64,000 nt of DNA from contig OY970276.1 of assembly GCA_963715785.1 (NCBI GenBank), positions 2,976,001-3,040,000 on the forward strand, given 5' to 3'. This document shows, piece by piece, positions 26,676 through 36,297 of the stretch (positions within the stretch are counted from its first letter, which is position 1; the number at the start of each line of letters is the position of its first letter). The notes under the pieces are model-generated. The model had not been told where the DNA came from, searched no databases, and worked only from the letters and a program-made list of their open reading frames with translations. The DNA is from LD21 sp963715785. GTDB taxonomy: Bacteria; Bacteroidota; Bacteroidia; Bacteroidales; VadinHA17. Made by a program: the position numbers and the translations under genes.

Positions 26676-27200
26676 ATGATAAAAGTTCTAGGAATAAAAA
26701 TAATCGACCGTATTAAAGAAGCGGGACTTACCCAGGGTATTTTGTCTCATCATGCAAAAGTCATTACAACCCGGCTGGGTTTCCATGAAGTATCTGATGA
26801 GGTTTGCAGCCGTGAGGCTTATATTATTCTTCATCTTAATGGAGATAGCGAAGCTTCAGATAATCTTTCAGCCGAATTAAAAACACTCGATGGAATTGAG
26901 ATCCGTGAAATGATATTCTCCTCAGAGAAGGAAAATATTGCTGAGGAATCAGCCGGAAGCAAAGTGGAGATCCTCGGATTACTCGTTGAGAGGAGCCAGT
27001 CTGTTATATTGTCAGTTCAGCGGCTTCTGACTTCATACGGCTGCAATATACGAACTCGTCTGGGTGTCAATGAAATCTTCTTTGGTGAGCTGGCGGGATT
27101 GATTATTCTTGAGCTTATTGGTGATGAAAAACAACGGCGGCACCTTGAAAAAGATCTTAAAGCCTTAGATCATGTACATGTAAGGACTATGGTTTTCTGA
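26676..27200 (+). CDS. TM1266-type iron-only hydrogenase system regulator, tandem ACT-like duplication
   Basis: 174 residues formed by two similar ACT-like halves. The first (about 1-85, VLGIKIIDRIK...ITTRLGFHEVSDE...EIREMIF) and second (about 95-174, ILGLLVERSQS...IRTRLGVNEIFFGE...HVRTMVF) share the (T)RLGxxE core and end in the same xxR(E/T)M(I/V)F strand. The family TM1266 (putative regulator of the iron-only hydrogenase system) is normally a single domain of about 80 residues; here it is doubled. Located immediately after hydG, as often seen. Ligand and mode of action are unknown; it has no DNA-binding motif. Confidence 0.82.
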   Translation: MIKVLGIKIIDRIKEAGLTQGILSHHAKVITTRLGFHEVSDEVCSREAYIILHLNGDSEASDNLSAELKTLDGIEIREMIFSSEKENIAEESAGSKVEILGLLVERSQSVILSVQRLLTSYGCNIRTRLGVNEIFFGELAGLIILELIGDEKQRRHLEKDLKALDHVHVRTMVF

Positions 27201-27210
27201 ATGGAATAAC

Positions 27211-27519
27211 ATGAAAACAAATATCATTGCTGGTTTTTTTGTGCTTTTTACAATCGTAAGCTGTCACAAAGAAAATGCCGGTGACTACAAATCAAGCGGA
27301 ATTATTACTGGTCCCGATATCAGGATGTGCGCTTGCTGCGGAGGATGGTTTATTCAGATTGACTCTGCGACCTATGAATTTGATGCTCTGCCTGATGGAT
27401 CAAAAATTAATCTGGAAACTGAGACATTTCCCTTGCCAGTTAAGCTTGACTGGCAATTATCCACACTGACCGGCTGTCCCGATTCCAGGATAATAATTCA
27501 GAGGATCAAAAAGGAATAA
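27211..27519 (+). CDS. Small lipoprotein with CACCGG motif
   Basis: 102 residues with a lipoprotein signal (hydrophobic residues 5-17, lipobox IVSC with Cys18). The mature part has a conserved-looking MCACCGGWFIQID segment (about 46-58) and a further Cys near residue 90. The three clustered cysteines could bind a metal or form disulfides in the periplasm. Similar small Bacteroidota lipoproteins exist but I know no function. It follows the ACT regulator by 10 bases, so is in the hydG transcript and converges with hydE. Confidence 0.7.
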   Translation: MKTNIIAGFFVLFTIVSCHKENAGDYKSSGIITGPDIRMCACCGGWFIQIDSATYEFDALPDGSKINLETETFPLPVKLDWQLSTLTGCPDSRIIIQRIKKE

Positions 27520-27539
27520 CAGAAGGGTTTGCAGTAGCA

Positions 27540-28640
27540 TTACTTTCCAGTAACCATCTGTCTTCTCAGATCATAATGCTTTGAATCTCCCCATTCACCA
27601 TAGATAACTTCAGCATCTGCCATACTGATGCGCGCTTCAAGACAGCTCTGACAATCTTCGGCAGAATCATTGGTACAGGGCTTGTTATCATATAGCTTAT
27701 AACTGTCGCGATATTTTCCAGGAGTTATATTTGGCATAAGGATGTTTGCCCCGATTTTAACCGCCTTTTCCCTGCCTGCAGCATCGATAGCCTGAAGTGC
27801 TGTAGCTGCAACGATATTGATATCTTTCATCATTATCCTGAGTATGGCAATCATTTTCAGGGTAAGATCAAATCTTTCGGATAGAGGCAAAAGCTTATCC
27901 GCATATTTTATCAGCGGCGTGTCGGCATGTTCTATATAAGGTCCCATACCGCACATATCAATATTAAATTTGTTCATGAAAAGAAGATCGCCTGCCAGAT
28001 CCTCCATTGTCTGAAATGGAAGACCGATCATAACTCCTGTACCCGTTTGGTATCCAATATCCTGCAGACTTTTAAGACATCCGAGTCTGCGGTTGAAATC
28101 GTGTCTGGAGTTATTCGGATGAATCTTGTTATAAAGCGACTGGTTGGTAGCTTCAACCCTGAGAAGGTAGCGATGAGCACCTGCATCATACCATCTCTGA
28201 TATACTTCCGGCTCCTGTTCACCTACTGAAAGGGTAACCCCCAATTTCCCGTCAGACAGTTCCTTGATCTTATGCAGCAGATTTTCGATCCTGTTTGTGA
28301 CAGAAGGACTTTCCAGCTCCCCCGACTGCAGTGCTATCGATCCGTAGTTATTTGTAAAAGCAAACCTTGCCGCTGCAAGGATTTCCTCATCTGCCAGGTT
28401 ATAGCGGGTAAGATTTGTATTTCCTTTTCTGATTCCGCAATAGAGGCAATCCTTGCTGCATATATTTGAAAATTCAATTAATCCCCTGAACCATACTTTA
28501 TTGCCGATGTATTTTTTCTTGATTTCAGCAGATTTTTTATAAATGAGCGTTTTATCTTCTGCTTCCGAAAGCAGCAATGAAATTAAATCTTCCTTTGTAA
28601 AATTATCCTTCTCCAGTATCTCTTTTATTGTCAATGCCAT
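27540..28640 (-). CDS. hydE: [FeFe]-hydrogenase maturase HydE (radical SAM)
   Basis: 366 residues. Radical SAM protein of the HydE/BioB-like group that builds the azadithiolate bridge of the H-cluster. The CxxxCxxC motif is CSKDCLYC near residues 60-67, preceded by NKVWFRGLIEFSNI and followed by GIRKGN, typical of HydE. The barrel continues with LQSGELE, LSVGEQEPEVYQRWYDAGAHRYLLRVE and GTGVMIGLPFQT. C-terminal cysteines CTND..CQSC may hold the non-essential second cluster. Convergent with the hydG transcript. Confidence 0.94.
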   Translation of the reverse strand: MALTIKEILEKDNFTKEDLISLLLSEAEDKTLIYKKSAEIKKKYIGNKVWFRGLIEFSNICSKDCLYCGIRKGNTNLTRYNLADEEILAAARFAFTNNYGSIALQSGELESPSVTNRIENLLHKIKELSDGKLGVTLSVGEQEPEVYQRWYDAGAHRYLLRVEATNQSLYNKIHPNNSRHDFNRRLGCLKSLQDIGYQTGTGVMIGLPFQTMEDLAGDLLFMNKFNIDMCGMGPYIEHADTPLIKYADKLLPLSERFDLTLKMIAILRIMMKDINIVAATALQAIDAAGREKAVKIGANILMPNITPGKYRDSYKLYDNKPCTNDSAEDCQSCLEARISMADAEVIYGEWGDSKHYDLRRQMVTGK

Positions 28641-28659
28641 ACATTTAAATATCAGTCTG

Positions 28660-28667
28660 CAAAGATA
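28660..28667 (-). promoter_or_regulatory. Candidate -7 box for hydE
   Basis: CAAAGATA on the + strand, TATCTTTG on the coding strand, is identical to the box of hydG and lies 20 bases upstream of the hydE start. The identical octamers may reflect chance in a short motif. Confidence 0.4.
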
Positions 28668-28712
28668 CTAAAATTCATTTCAACTTTTGCTTTCTGAAAG
28701 CATGAACCTGAC

Positions 28713-30329
28713 TCAGAATCCTCTGCCAAACATACCCCAAAAAGTTATTTTGAGATCTTCCCAACGTTTCATTGCAGCATCCGCAAAGGTGTTGGTATAA
28801 GAAGTAAGAAATCTCTTTGCTTCATCATTTTTCCCGTCCTTTACAAGGTCAGATACCCTCTTTTCAACTGCAGGCAGTTCGGCAAAAGCCTTGTCCTCAA
28901 ATTCCTTTACAGCAGGTTCAATAAGCGCTCTCCCTCTCGACCAGTTAACTGTAGCCAGCCTGTTAGCTTCCCTGAAAGACCAGATAGCTGCATCAGTCCT
29001 GTACCTTGGCTGACCACAGATATTAAAACTCTGGGGCAGGCTCATTACACCTGAAAAAATCGGGATCCTTGGGCTTTCGCCAGGGTTATCAAATGAGAAC
29101 CATGCGATAGCTCCGACTTCATCAGGGAGCCATTCGCGGCATTGTATAACATGAGAATACGAGCACCCGGCTATGGCGATTGTTCTCTCGCGGTCAACTG
29201 ATCCGGGCTTTAATTCATTAAATAAAGTACGGAGATCATTATTCATCCAGTTGCTGACCACCGGACTTTTTACCTGTTTTACAATTTCATTTCCGGCACT
29301 GTCTTTTGACTTTACGGTTATCAGCAGATTCTTTGTCATGTCCCATTGTGTTCCTTCGTATGTCTCCCTGAAAAACTTCATAATATCGCGCGGTGACTGT
29401 TTCTTTTCAGGCTTTACTGAAAAGGGAAGTTCCTCGGCATCAAAAGAGAGGTTTAATGACGGTGCCAGGGTGCTCAGAACAAAATATTCTCTTAATGAAA
29501 AAGGTTTTTTACCATTAATTACTTTCCAGAATTTAAGTGGCTCTTTCCCGTCCCAATAACCAAGATTTTTAGCAACATTTTGCAAATCAGTACTGTACAT
29601 AAAATAATCATGGTCTTTAAAATCTATCACTGAGATTCTTGGAATATTTGCACAAATACCTATGTTATCATCGGGTATTCTTTCTGCACACCAGATAGCC
29701 GATGGCTTACCTTTGCCTGACCCTGCAATTTCGAGTTGCCAGACTTCTTTCGGATCAGCTATTGAAATGCATTCTGCCATATCTCCATATCCGTATTTCT
29801 CAGCAAGTTGCCCGATCAGGGTTATAGCTTCCCTTGCTGTTTTACATCTCTGAAGGGCAATTTTTTCAAGTTCCTCAATAAGGAACATGCCGTCGGGATT
29901 AATAAGGTCTTCTCTGCCGTAAATTGTTGTTTCTCCAATTGCAAGCTGCTTTTCGTTAAGGCAGGGGTAAGCAGTATTCAAAAAAGCATAGGTTTCTGAG
30001 ACTTCCGGAATTTCTCCCTTCTTAACAACTTTTGTCATGTCCCACGCTTCCTCGGTATGAAGCATCCCGGCATAAACAGGATGCATTGATCCTTCAGCAT
30101 ATTTCGTGTGAGGGAAAATTTCCAGCCATGTCCTGTAATTTCCGTCACAAGTGTGAGAGGTCATCACCGATCCATCAGTGGAAGCTCTCCGCCCAACCAT
30201 GATTGTTGTGCAATTCTCACCGTATCCCGGACCATCAGTGTCGATATCTGAATATTGTGCCAGGGTGAATTGCGAAAAAGAAATTAAAATTACAATTGTC
30301 CAGTATAACCTGGAATTTATGGTTTTCAT
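28713..30329 (-). CDS. C69-family dipeptidase (secreted)
   Basis: About 538 residues from Met at 30329, chosen because it gives a clean signal peptide (MKTINSRLYWTIVILISF...LAQ). The longer reading to 30401 adds 24 residues without family support. The nucleophile Cys follows the signal region in GYGENCTTIMVGRRAS. Further family blocks are SHTCDGNYRTW, AIGETTIYGRE, and ITLIGQLAEKYGYGD with ISIADPKEVW. Peptidase C69 enzymes are N-terminal-nucleophile dipeptidases releasing amino acids, here probably periplasmic, which suits the amino-acid fermenting operon next door. Confidence 0.92.
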   Translation of the reverse strand: MKTINSRLYWTIVILISFSQFTLAQYSDIDTDGPGYGENCTTIMVGRRASTDGSVMTSHTCDGNYRTWLEIFPHTKYAEGSMHPVYAGMLHTEEAWDMTKVVKKGEIPEVSETYAFLNTAYPCLNEKQLAIGETTIYGREDLINPDGMFLIEELEKIALQRCKTAREAITLIGQLAEKYGYGDMAECISIADPKEVWQLEIAGSGKGKPSAIWCAERIPDDNIGICANIPRISVIDFKDHDYFMYSTDLQNVAKNLGYWDGKEPLKFWKVINGKKPFSLREYFVLSTLAPSLNLSFDAEELPFSVKPEKKQSPRDIMKFFRETYEGTQWDMTKNLLITVKSKDSAGNEIVKQVKSPVVSNWMNNDLRTLFNELKPGSVDRERTIAIAGCSYSHVIQCREWLPDEVGAIAWFSFDNPGESPRIPIFSGVMSLPQSFNICGQPRYRTDAAIWSFREANRLATVNWSRGRALIEPAVKEFEDKAFAELPAVEKRVSDLVKDGKNDEAKRFLTSYTNTFADAAMKRWEDLKITFWGMFGRGF

Positions 30330-30372
30330 GGGAAAAAGTTTTAAGGTCATTATTTGCGATTGACTGATATTA

Positions 30373-30380
30373 CAAAAGTA
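30373..30380 (-). promoter_or_regulatory. Candidate promoter of the C69 dipeptidase; rest of the 354-bp gap empty
   Basis: TACTTTTG (coding strand) fits TAnnTTTG, with a TTTG (-33) 18 bp further upstream (CAAA at 30399-30402), 44 bases before the start. The rest of the divergent gap up to 30683 holds no gene or RNA that I recognise. Confidence 0.5.
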
Positions 30381-30683
30381 ATTTTTTAAGGACGATACCA
30401 AAATAATAGTTCAACTATCTTCCGTTTATTAAATTCGAAATTATATTTCAAGATCACCACTGAATTCATCACATGATAATTATCTTGTTTCATTACTATT
30501 AATTTTATTAACTTGCTGACAGCATTTAAGAGCATAGATTGATTGTAAGTCATTATATATCAGAAAAGTATTTATTTGTCGTTTCACAAAATGTCGGCTT
30601 TCTCAAACGGTTTGCCGGTTTGTAGTCTTCCCCGAGAGGATTACTGAATTCAAAATTTCATTCCTTCATCATTCTTGTAGCTT

Positions 30684-32742
30684 ATGATAAATAAACAACT
30701 TATTAATCCTGCCAGCATAGTTGTAGTAGGAGGATCCGATGATCTTTTCAAACCGGGAGGGAAGGTTCTTAAAAATATTATTGACGGGCAATATAAGGGA
30801 GCTCTGTATGTGGTAAATCCAAAAAACGATAAAATACAAGGCATTAAGTCGTACAGGGAATTAAAAGAGATACCGGAAACTGATCTTGCAATACTTGCTA
30901 TTCCTTCATCCTTATGCCTCGCTGCAGTCGAGCTGCTTGTGAAAGAAAAGAATACCAGGGCCTTTATCATTATTTCTGCCGGCTTCAGTGAAGCCGGGGT
31001 CGAGGGTATGAAACTTGAGAAGGAAATGGCAGAGCTTATCACTAATGCCGGCGGCTGCCTTATCGGTCCAAATTGTATTGGTGTGGTAACACAATCCTAT
31101 CAGGGTGTCTTTACTTCACCAGTTCCTAAACTCAGCAGTAAAGGATGTGATTTTGTTTCAGGATCAGGAGCTACAGCAGTTTTTATTTTTGAATCGGCTA
31201 TTCCCAAAGGATTGAATTTTTCCAGTGTTTATTCGGTTGGGAACAGTGCACAGACAGGGGTGGAGGAGGTTCTTGAATACTGGGATAATAACTATGAACC
31301 TGGAAAAAGTTCCCCTATCAAGCTTATTTATGTTGAGAGTATACGGAATCCGGACAAGCTTCTTCATCATGCTTCATCCCTGATACGAAAGGGATGCAGT
31401 ATTGCAGCAATAAAAGCAGGTACTACAGAAGCCGGCAGCAGGGCAGCATCTTCGCATACCGGGGCTATAGCTTCATCTGATTCTGCTGTGGAAGCTCTTA
31501 TTCCGCAAGGCAGGCATAGTGAGATGTACCGGTCGTGAGGAACTTACCACAGTAGCTTCGGTCTTTTTTCATAAAAAGCTGAAGGGAAAGAACATTGCCA
31601 TAATAACACATGCAGGAGGACCTGCTGTAATGCTCACTGATGCATTGTCAGCGGGAGGTATGAATATTCCAAGGATAACCGGCCATCACCACGATGATTT
31701 GCTGGCTATGATGAACACCGGAGCTTCTGCCGTGAACCCGATAGATATGATTGCCACCGCAACTAATGATCAGCTGGACAGAGTGATAGAATACGTTGAT
31801 AAAAAAATGTCCATTATTGATGGTATGAGCGTGATTTTTGGCAGCAATGGGCTGAATGATATGACGGAGATCTATGATCTTCTTCACCGGAAAATAACAG
31901 ATTGTAACAAACCGCTTTATCCGATATTGCCCTCGGTTACAAGTTCGTCGAAGGAACTTGGGTATTTCCTTGATAAAGGACATGTCAATTTCCCTGATGA
32001 AGTTGTATTGGGCCGGGCTCTTACAAAAATTTTCAATACGCCTTCTCCTGCTGAAGAGAAGATCTTTCTTGAAAATATTGATGTTCCGCTGGTGAGGAAA
32101 ATAATAGACGAATCCTCTTCAGGCTATCTGGAACCTGCTGCTATTCAAAGGCTTCTTAGTGCAGCGCATATTCCTGTTGTGCAGGAAAAAGTTGTCAGCT
32201 CAAAGAAAGAATTGTTATCAGTGGCGAACAAGACCGGTTATCCTCTTGCTCTTAAGGTAGTTGGACCAGTACATAAATCTGATGTCGGTGGTGTGACGCT
32301 CAATATTAAGTCGATGAAACACCTTGAGGCTGAGTTCAGAAGAATGATGCAGATTAAAGGAGTAAAGGCTGTTCTTGTTCAGCAAATGCTTACGGGAACT
32401 GAGCTGTTTATAGGAGCAAAATATGAACCTCGCTTTGGTCATATTATCCTTTGCGGCCTGGGAGGGATTTTTGTTGAAGCTCTGGGCGATTTTTCATCCG
32501 GGCTTGCTCCCCTTACTTTCAATGAAGCTGAATCCATGATCAGAAGTCTCAGGAGTTATAGTATAATCAAGGGTACCCGTGGTAAACCAGGTATTGACGA
32601 GTTAAAATTTGCTGAGATAATTGTGAGGCTATCGAGTCTATTGCGTTATGCAACTGAAATAAAGGAGATGGATCTTAACCCGCTCATTGGCAGCCCTGAT
32701 GGTATTACTGTTGTCGATGCGCGCATTAGAATTGAGAGGTAA
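30684..32742 (+). pseudogene. ADP-forming acyl/acetyl-CoA synthetase (alpha-beta fusion), one frameshift as assembled
   Basis: About 686 residues after joining 30684-31538 and 31519-32742. The order is CoA-binding domain (IVVVGGSDDLFKPGGKVL, LIGPNCIGVV), ligase_CoA-like domains with phospho-His motif ASSHTGAIASSDSAVEAL, a middle IITHAGGPAVMLTDAL segment, then an ATP-grasp domain (YPLALKVVGP...HKSDVGGV, FVEALGD, EMDLNPLIG). It converts acyl-CoA + ADP + Pi to acid + ATP, conserving energy in amino-acid fermentation. The frame breaks near 31500: removing one base in CTTATTCCG gives VEALFRKAGIVRCTG, in line with the family. Likely a consensus error because every motif is intact. First gene of an operon running to 38744. 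Confidence 0.87.
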
Positions 32743-32821
32743 TCGGGCGATGTTGATTTCAGCAAATATTAAATTTTATATTATATTCGAAAACTCATTT
32801 CACACCAAAATCATTAAAGAT

Positions 32822-33247
32822 ATGATTATCCATCAGTTATCAATTTTTCTTGAAAATAAATCAGGACGTCTGACGGAAGTGCTTGAAGTACTTGGAGAGG
32901 AAAATATCAGGATAACTGCATTAAGTGTTGCAGATACAACGGAATTCGGCATTTTGCGTCTTATTGTTTCCGATCCTGAGAAAGCAAGAGAGCTTCTGAA
33001 GAAACAGAACTTTACAGTAAATCTTACCGAAGTTATATCTGTGATGGCTCCCAATGAGGCGAAATATTATGCGAAGATCCTCAGGATACTTTCCGACCTT
33101 GATATAAGCGTGGAATATACATATGCATTTTCAGTGGGTGCTAAGTCGATCATTATTCTCCGGTGCAGCAATACCGAGGATGCAATAAAAGCTCTTAAAA
33201 GCCATGAAATGGAACTATTGAAGGCCAGTGATTTATATAAGATTTAA
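32822..33247 (+). CDS. Tandem ACT-domain protein
   Basis: 141 residues. Start set at 32822, where MIIHQLSIFLENKSGRL matches the ACT-domain beginning; the open frame extends upstream without similarity. Two ACT domains are visible: about 1-68 (QLSIFLENKSGRLTEVLEVLGEENIRI) and 72-141 (YYAKILRILSDLDISVEYTYAFS). Such proteins commonly accompany phenylacetate-CoA ligase and indolepyruvate/2-oxoacid oxidoreductase genes and are thought to bind amino acids as regulators. That position holds here. Confidence 0.88.
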   Translation: MIIHQLSIFLENKSGRLTEVLEVLGEENIRITALSVADTTEFGILRLIVSDPEKARELLKKQNFTVNLTEVISVMAPNEAKYYAKILRILSDLDISVEYTYAFSVGAKSIIILRCSNTEDAIKALKSHEMELLKASDLYKI

Positions 33248-33288
33248 GTAATTAATCCGTGATGTACCTTAGTGTATCCTTCGTGCAC

Positions 33289-33353
33289 CTTTGTGGTAAA
33301 AAAAATCCTTTGACCACAAAGAAACACAAAGTTTGTCACAAAGGAACACAAAG
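33289..33353. repeat. CACAAAG repeat array with hairpin
   Basis: CTTTGTGGT (33289-33297) pairs perfectly with ACCACAAAG (33313-33321). Four CACAAAG copies start at 33315, 33325, 33337 and 33347, about one helical turn apart. It lies inside an operon between the ACT and phenylacetate-CoA ligase genes. The same class of repeat occurs near 6.2 kb and, as related forms, near 40.5 and 51.6 kb. Confidence 0.65.
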
Positions 33354-33409
33354 GGGAAACCCATTATGAACCCTAAATTTGAATAATTCTCCTGATTAAT
33401 AGCAATAAA

Positions 33410-34713
33410 ATGGAAATTTGGAACCGCCATTTCGAATGTATGGATCGGGATGGTATAAGACAAGTTCAGAGTGAACGACTGCGGGAAACAGTTGAAAGAG
33501 TATATTTCAACGTGCCTTATTACCGGAACAAAATGCAGGAAGCAGGCATAGGCCCCGAAAGTATCCATACAATTGATGATATCGTCAAATTGCCATTTAC
33601 GACAAAATCTGACCTCAGGGACAATTATCCCTTTGGTCTGTTTGCTGTTCCGATGAGTGAGATTGTCAGGGTGCATGCTTCATCAGGAACAACAGGAAAG
33701 CCCACTGTTGTTGGTTATACACGCAATGATATCTCCACATGGTCAGAGGTGATGGCGCGGACACTTACAAGTGCAGGCGCCAACCGGAATGACTTCATCC
33801 AGGTGGCTTATGGTTACGGGCTTTTCACCGGCGGATTAGGCCTTCATTACGGAGGCGAAAAGATCGGAGCCTCTGTAATTCCAATCTCCGGTGGAAATAC
33901 AGTGAGACAAATACAACTGATGCATGATTTTGGCAGCACTGTTCTTGCATGTACACCTTCTTATGCATTATTCCTTGCAGAAGCAATTCAGGAAAGCGGT
34001 ATAAACCGCGATGATCTTAAAGTTAAGAGTGGGAGTATTCGGTGCAGAGCCATGGACGGAAAACATGCGCCGTGAGATCGAAGATAAACTGAAAATCAAA
34101 GCGATTGATATCTATGGGCTCAGCGAAGTAATAGGTCCGGGTGTAGCCAGTGAATGTCTCATCCAGGAAGGATTACATATTAATGAAGATCATTTTTATC
34201 CCGAAATTATTGATCCTGAAACCCTGCAGGTTCTGCCAGCCGGGAGTACAGGTGAACTGGTATTCTCAACATTAACAAAAGAGGGATTACCGCTCATCAG
34301 GTACCGTACCCGCGACCTGACCAGGCTGACATATGAGAAGTGCAAATGTGGCAGAACAATGGTAAGAATGGAAAAATGTCTTGGCCGCAGCGACGACATG
34401 CTAATAATCAGGGGAGTTAATCTGTTCCCGTCACAGGTAGAGAGCGTACTTGCTTGAGATGAGCGGGATTAAGCCTCACTATCTGCTAATCGTTGACAGG
34501 GTGAATAATCTTGATACTCTCGAGTTGAAGGTTGAAGTGGATGAAGCTTTTTTCCAGGATAAGATAAGTCAGCTGGAAGCTCTCAGGCAGAAGCTTCAGA
34601 ATAATCTGGAGAATTCCCTCGGACTTGGAATAAAGGTCACTCTGGTTGAACCTAAGGTCATTGAGAGGAGCGAAGGCAAATCGAAACGTGTAATTGATAA
34701 ACGGAAATTTTAA
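33410..34713 (+). pseudogene. Phenylacetate-CoA ligase family (PaaK-like), two frameshifts as assembled
   Basis: About 434 residues after joining three open pieces. AMP-forming ligase motifs are present: HASSGTTGKPTVVGYT (P-loop, about 89-104), FGAEPWTENMR, DIYGLSEVIGPGVA, and the hinge YRTRDLT. The end has SDDMLIIRGVNLFPSQVES and the C-terminal ligase domain (KSKRVIDKR). Removing one G at about 34020 restores DDLKLRVGVFGAEPW, and one G at about 34455 restores VESVLLEMSGIKPHY. The family activates aryl acids with CoA, or runs in reverse during aromatic amino-acid fermentation. Context (ACT protein, aminotransferase, oxidoreductase) supports aryl or branched-chain amino-acid metabolism. Confidence 0.87.
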
Positions 34714-34728
34714 ACATCTTAATAACTT

Positions 34729-36048
34729 ATGAATCAGATTCCGATACCAATTGAAATAATAAAGTCGCTTACCGGCAGTATCGGCATTCCTTCGCCTGGT
34801 ACCTCATCCATACGTGAAATTGTTCATCTTGTTAATGTCATTGAGGAGAAAACAGGCGTTAAATTTGTGAGAATGGAGATGGGTGTGCCCGGCCTGGCAG
34901 CTCCATCAATCGGCATTGAAGCCGAAATTTCAGCTCTCCGGAATGGAGTCGCTTCCAATTACCCTGATATTTCAGGTATCAAGCCTCTGAAAGATGAGAC
35001 ATCGCGATTTATAAAGCTTTTTCTCGATGTTGACATTGATCCTCAGGGCTGCATTCCCACCGTAGGATCAATGATGGGAGCAATGGTAAGCTTCCTGGTT
35101 GCAAACAGAAATGACAGAACCAAAGAGGGGACCCTGTTTATCGATCCGGGATTTCCTGTTCAGAAACAGCAGGTTAAAATGCTTGGCCACGACTATTGTT
35201 CATTCGATATTTATAATTTCAGGGGAAAGAAGTTAAAGGGAAAGCTTGAATCACTTCTCAAACCCGGAAAGATCTCGTCATTGCTGTTTTCAAATCCAAA
35301 TAATCCTGCCTGGATATGTCTCACAGAGGAGGAACTTAAGATCATCGGGGAACTTGCGCGGAAATATGATGTTATTGTAATAGAGGATCTTGCATATTTC
35401 GGAATGGATTTCAGAAAGGATTATTCAATCCCCGGGAAACCACCCTATCAGCCAACCGTTGCACATTATACCGATCAGTACATAATGCTTATCTCCAGTT
35501 CGAAGATATTCAGCTATGCAGGACAGAGAATTGGGATGATGGCAATATCCGATCAGCTGTATGACAGATCCTATCCTGATCTTTTAAGGTACTATTCAAC
35601 TGATAAGTTTGGACATTCCGCTATCTTTGGAGCTTTATACGGATTATCAGCCGGGGTAACTCATTCTGTACAGTATGGCCTGGCTGCTCTTCTGAAAGCA
35701 GTTAATGACGGGAAATATAAATACCGCGATGATGTATTGGAGTATGGGGAAAAAGCAAGGGAGATGAAAGGAATGTTTGTTTCAAATGGTTTCCGGATAG
35801 TTTATGATACGGACCTTGATGAACCGCTTGCAGACGGATTTTATTTTACTATAGGGTATCCGGGCATGTCGGGCGAGAAACTGATCGAGCAGCTTCTTTG
35901 CTACGGAATAAGTGCAATATCACTTATTACAACAGGCAGCCAGCGACCCGATGGACTCAGGGCATGTGTTTCCAAGGTGCCGCGTGAACAATTTCCGGAC
36001 CTGGAAATGCGTTTAAAGGAATTCAGAAAAGATCATCCAATTGAATAG
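34729..36048 (+). CDS. PLP-dependent aminotransferase class I/II
   Basis: 439 residues, fold-type I. Motifs: ASNYPDISGIKPLKDE substrate region, FSNPNNPAWICLTEEEL (cofactor Asn), VIEDLAYFGMDF (PLP Asp/Tyr), and the Schiff-base Lys in ISSSKIFSYAGQRIG (about 260). C-terminal Arg-containing segment SQRPDGLRACVSKV. It presumably converts branched-chain or aromatic amino acids to 2-oxoacids for the oxidoreductase encoded immediately downstream. Exact substrate cannot be read. 16 bases after the ligase gene and 18 before the ferredoxin gene. Confidence 0.9.
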   Translation: MNQIPIPIEIIKSLTGSIGIPSPGTSSIREIVHLVNVIEEKTGVKFVRMEMGVPGLAAPSIGIEAEISALRNGVASNYPDISGIKPLKDETSRFIKLFLDVDIDPQGCIPTVGSMMGAMVSFLVANRNDRTKEGTLFIDPGFPVQKQQVKMLGHDYCSFDIYNFRGKKLKGKLESLLKPGKISSLLFSNPNNPAWICLTEEELKIIGELARKYDVIVIEDLAYFGMDFRKDYSIPGKPPYQPTVAHYTDQYIMLISSSKIFSYAGQRIGMMAISDQLYDRSYPDLLRYYSTDKFGHSAIFGALYGLSAGVTHSVQYGLAALLKAVNDGKYKYRDDVLEYGEKAREMKGMFVSNGFRIVYDTDLDEPLADGFYFTIGYPGMSGEKLIEQLLCYGISAISLITTGSQRPDGLRACVSKVPREQFPDLEMRLKEFRKDHPIE

Positions 36049-36065
36049 AAATAACAGATAAAAAT

Positions 36066-36290
36066 ATGGCAAAAATAAGGGGAAGCATTGTAGTAAATGT
36101 TGAGAAATGCAAAGGATGCGAAGTTTGTATGGTTACTTGTCCGACAGGCACCATAGCAATGGCTAAAGAGGTGAACGGTAAAGGCTATAACTACGCTTAT
36201 CCTGCAAATCCGGAGCTGTGCATCGGTTGTGCTAATTGTGCTATGGTATGTCCGGACGGTGTAATAACAGTGTATAAAACAAAAATATAA
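36066..36290 (+). CDS. 2-oxoacid:ferredoxin oxidoreductase, ferredoxin-like delta subunit
   Basis: 74 residues with two [4Fe-4S] motifs, CKGCEVCMVTCPTG and CIGCANCAMVCPDG. Size and position (first of a delta-alpha-beta-gamma set) match VorD/KorD subunits that carry electrons from the TPP site to soluble ferredoxin. Confidence 0.92.
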   Translation: MAKIRGSIVVNVEKCKGCEVCMVTCPTGTIAMAKEVNGKGYNYAYPANPELCIGCANCAMVCPDGVITVYKTKI

Positions 36291-36297
36291 GCATTTG

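Noticed and set aside
30402..30683. RNA gene or small ORF in the gap before the acyl-CoA synthetase
   Set aside because: No tRNA/rRNA features, stable hairpin with T-run, or supportable short ORF was found.
31480..31560. Programmed frameshift in the acyl-CoA synthetase
   Set aside because: No slippery heptamer or downstream structure was seen, and similar one-base breaks occur in many unrelated genes of the window.
32687..32821. Upstream extension of the ACT-protein frame
   Set aside because: It overlaps the end of the synthetase gene and adds residues before the clear ACT-domain start at 32822.
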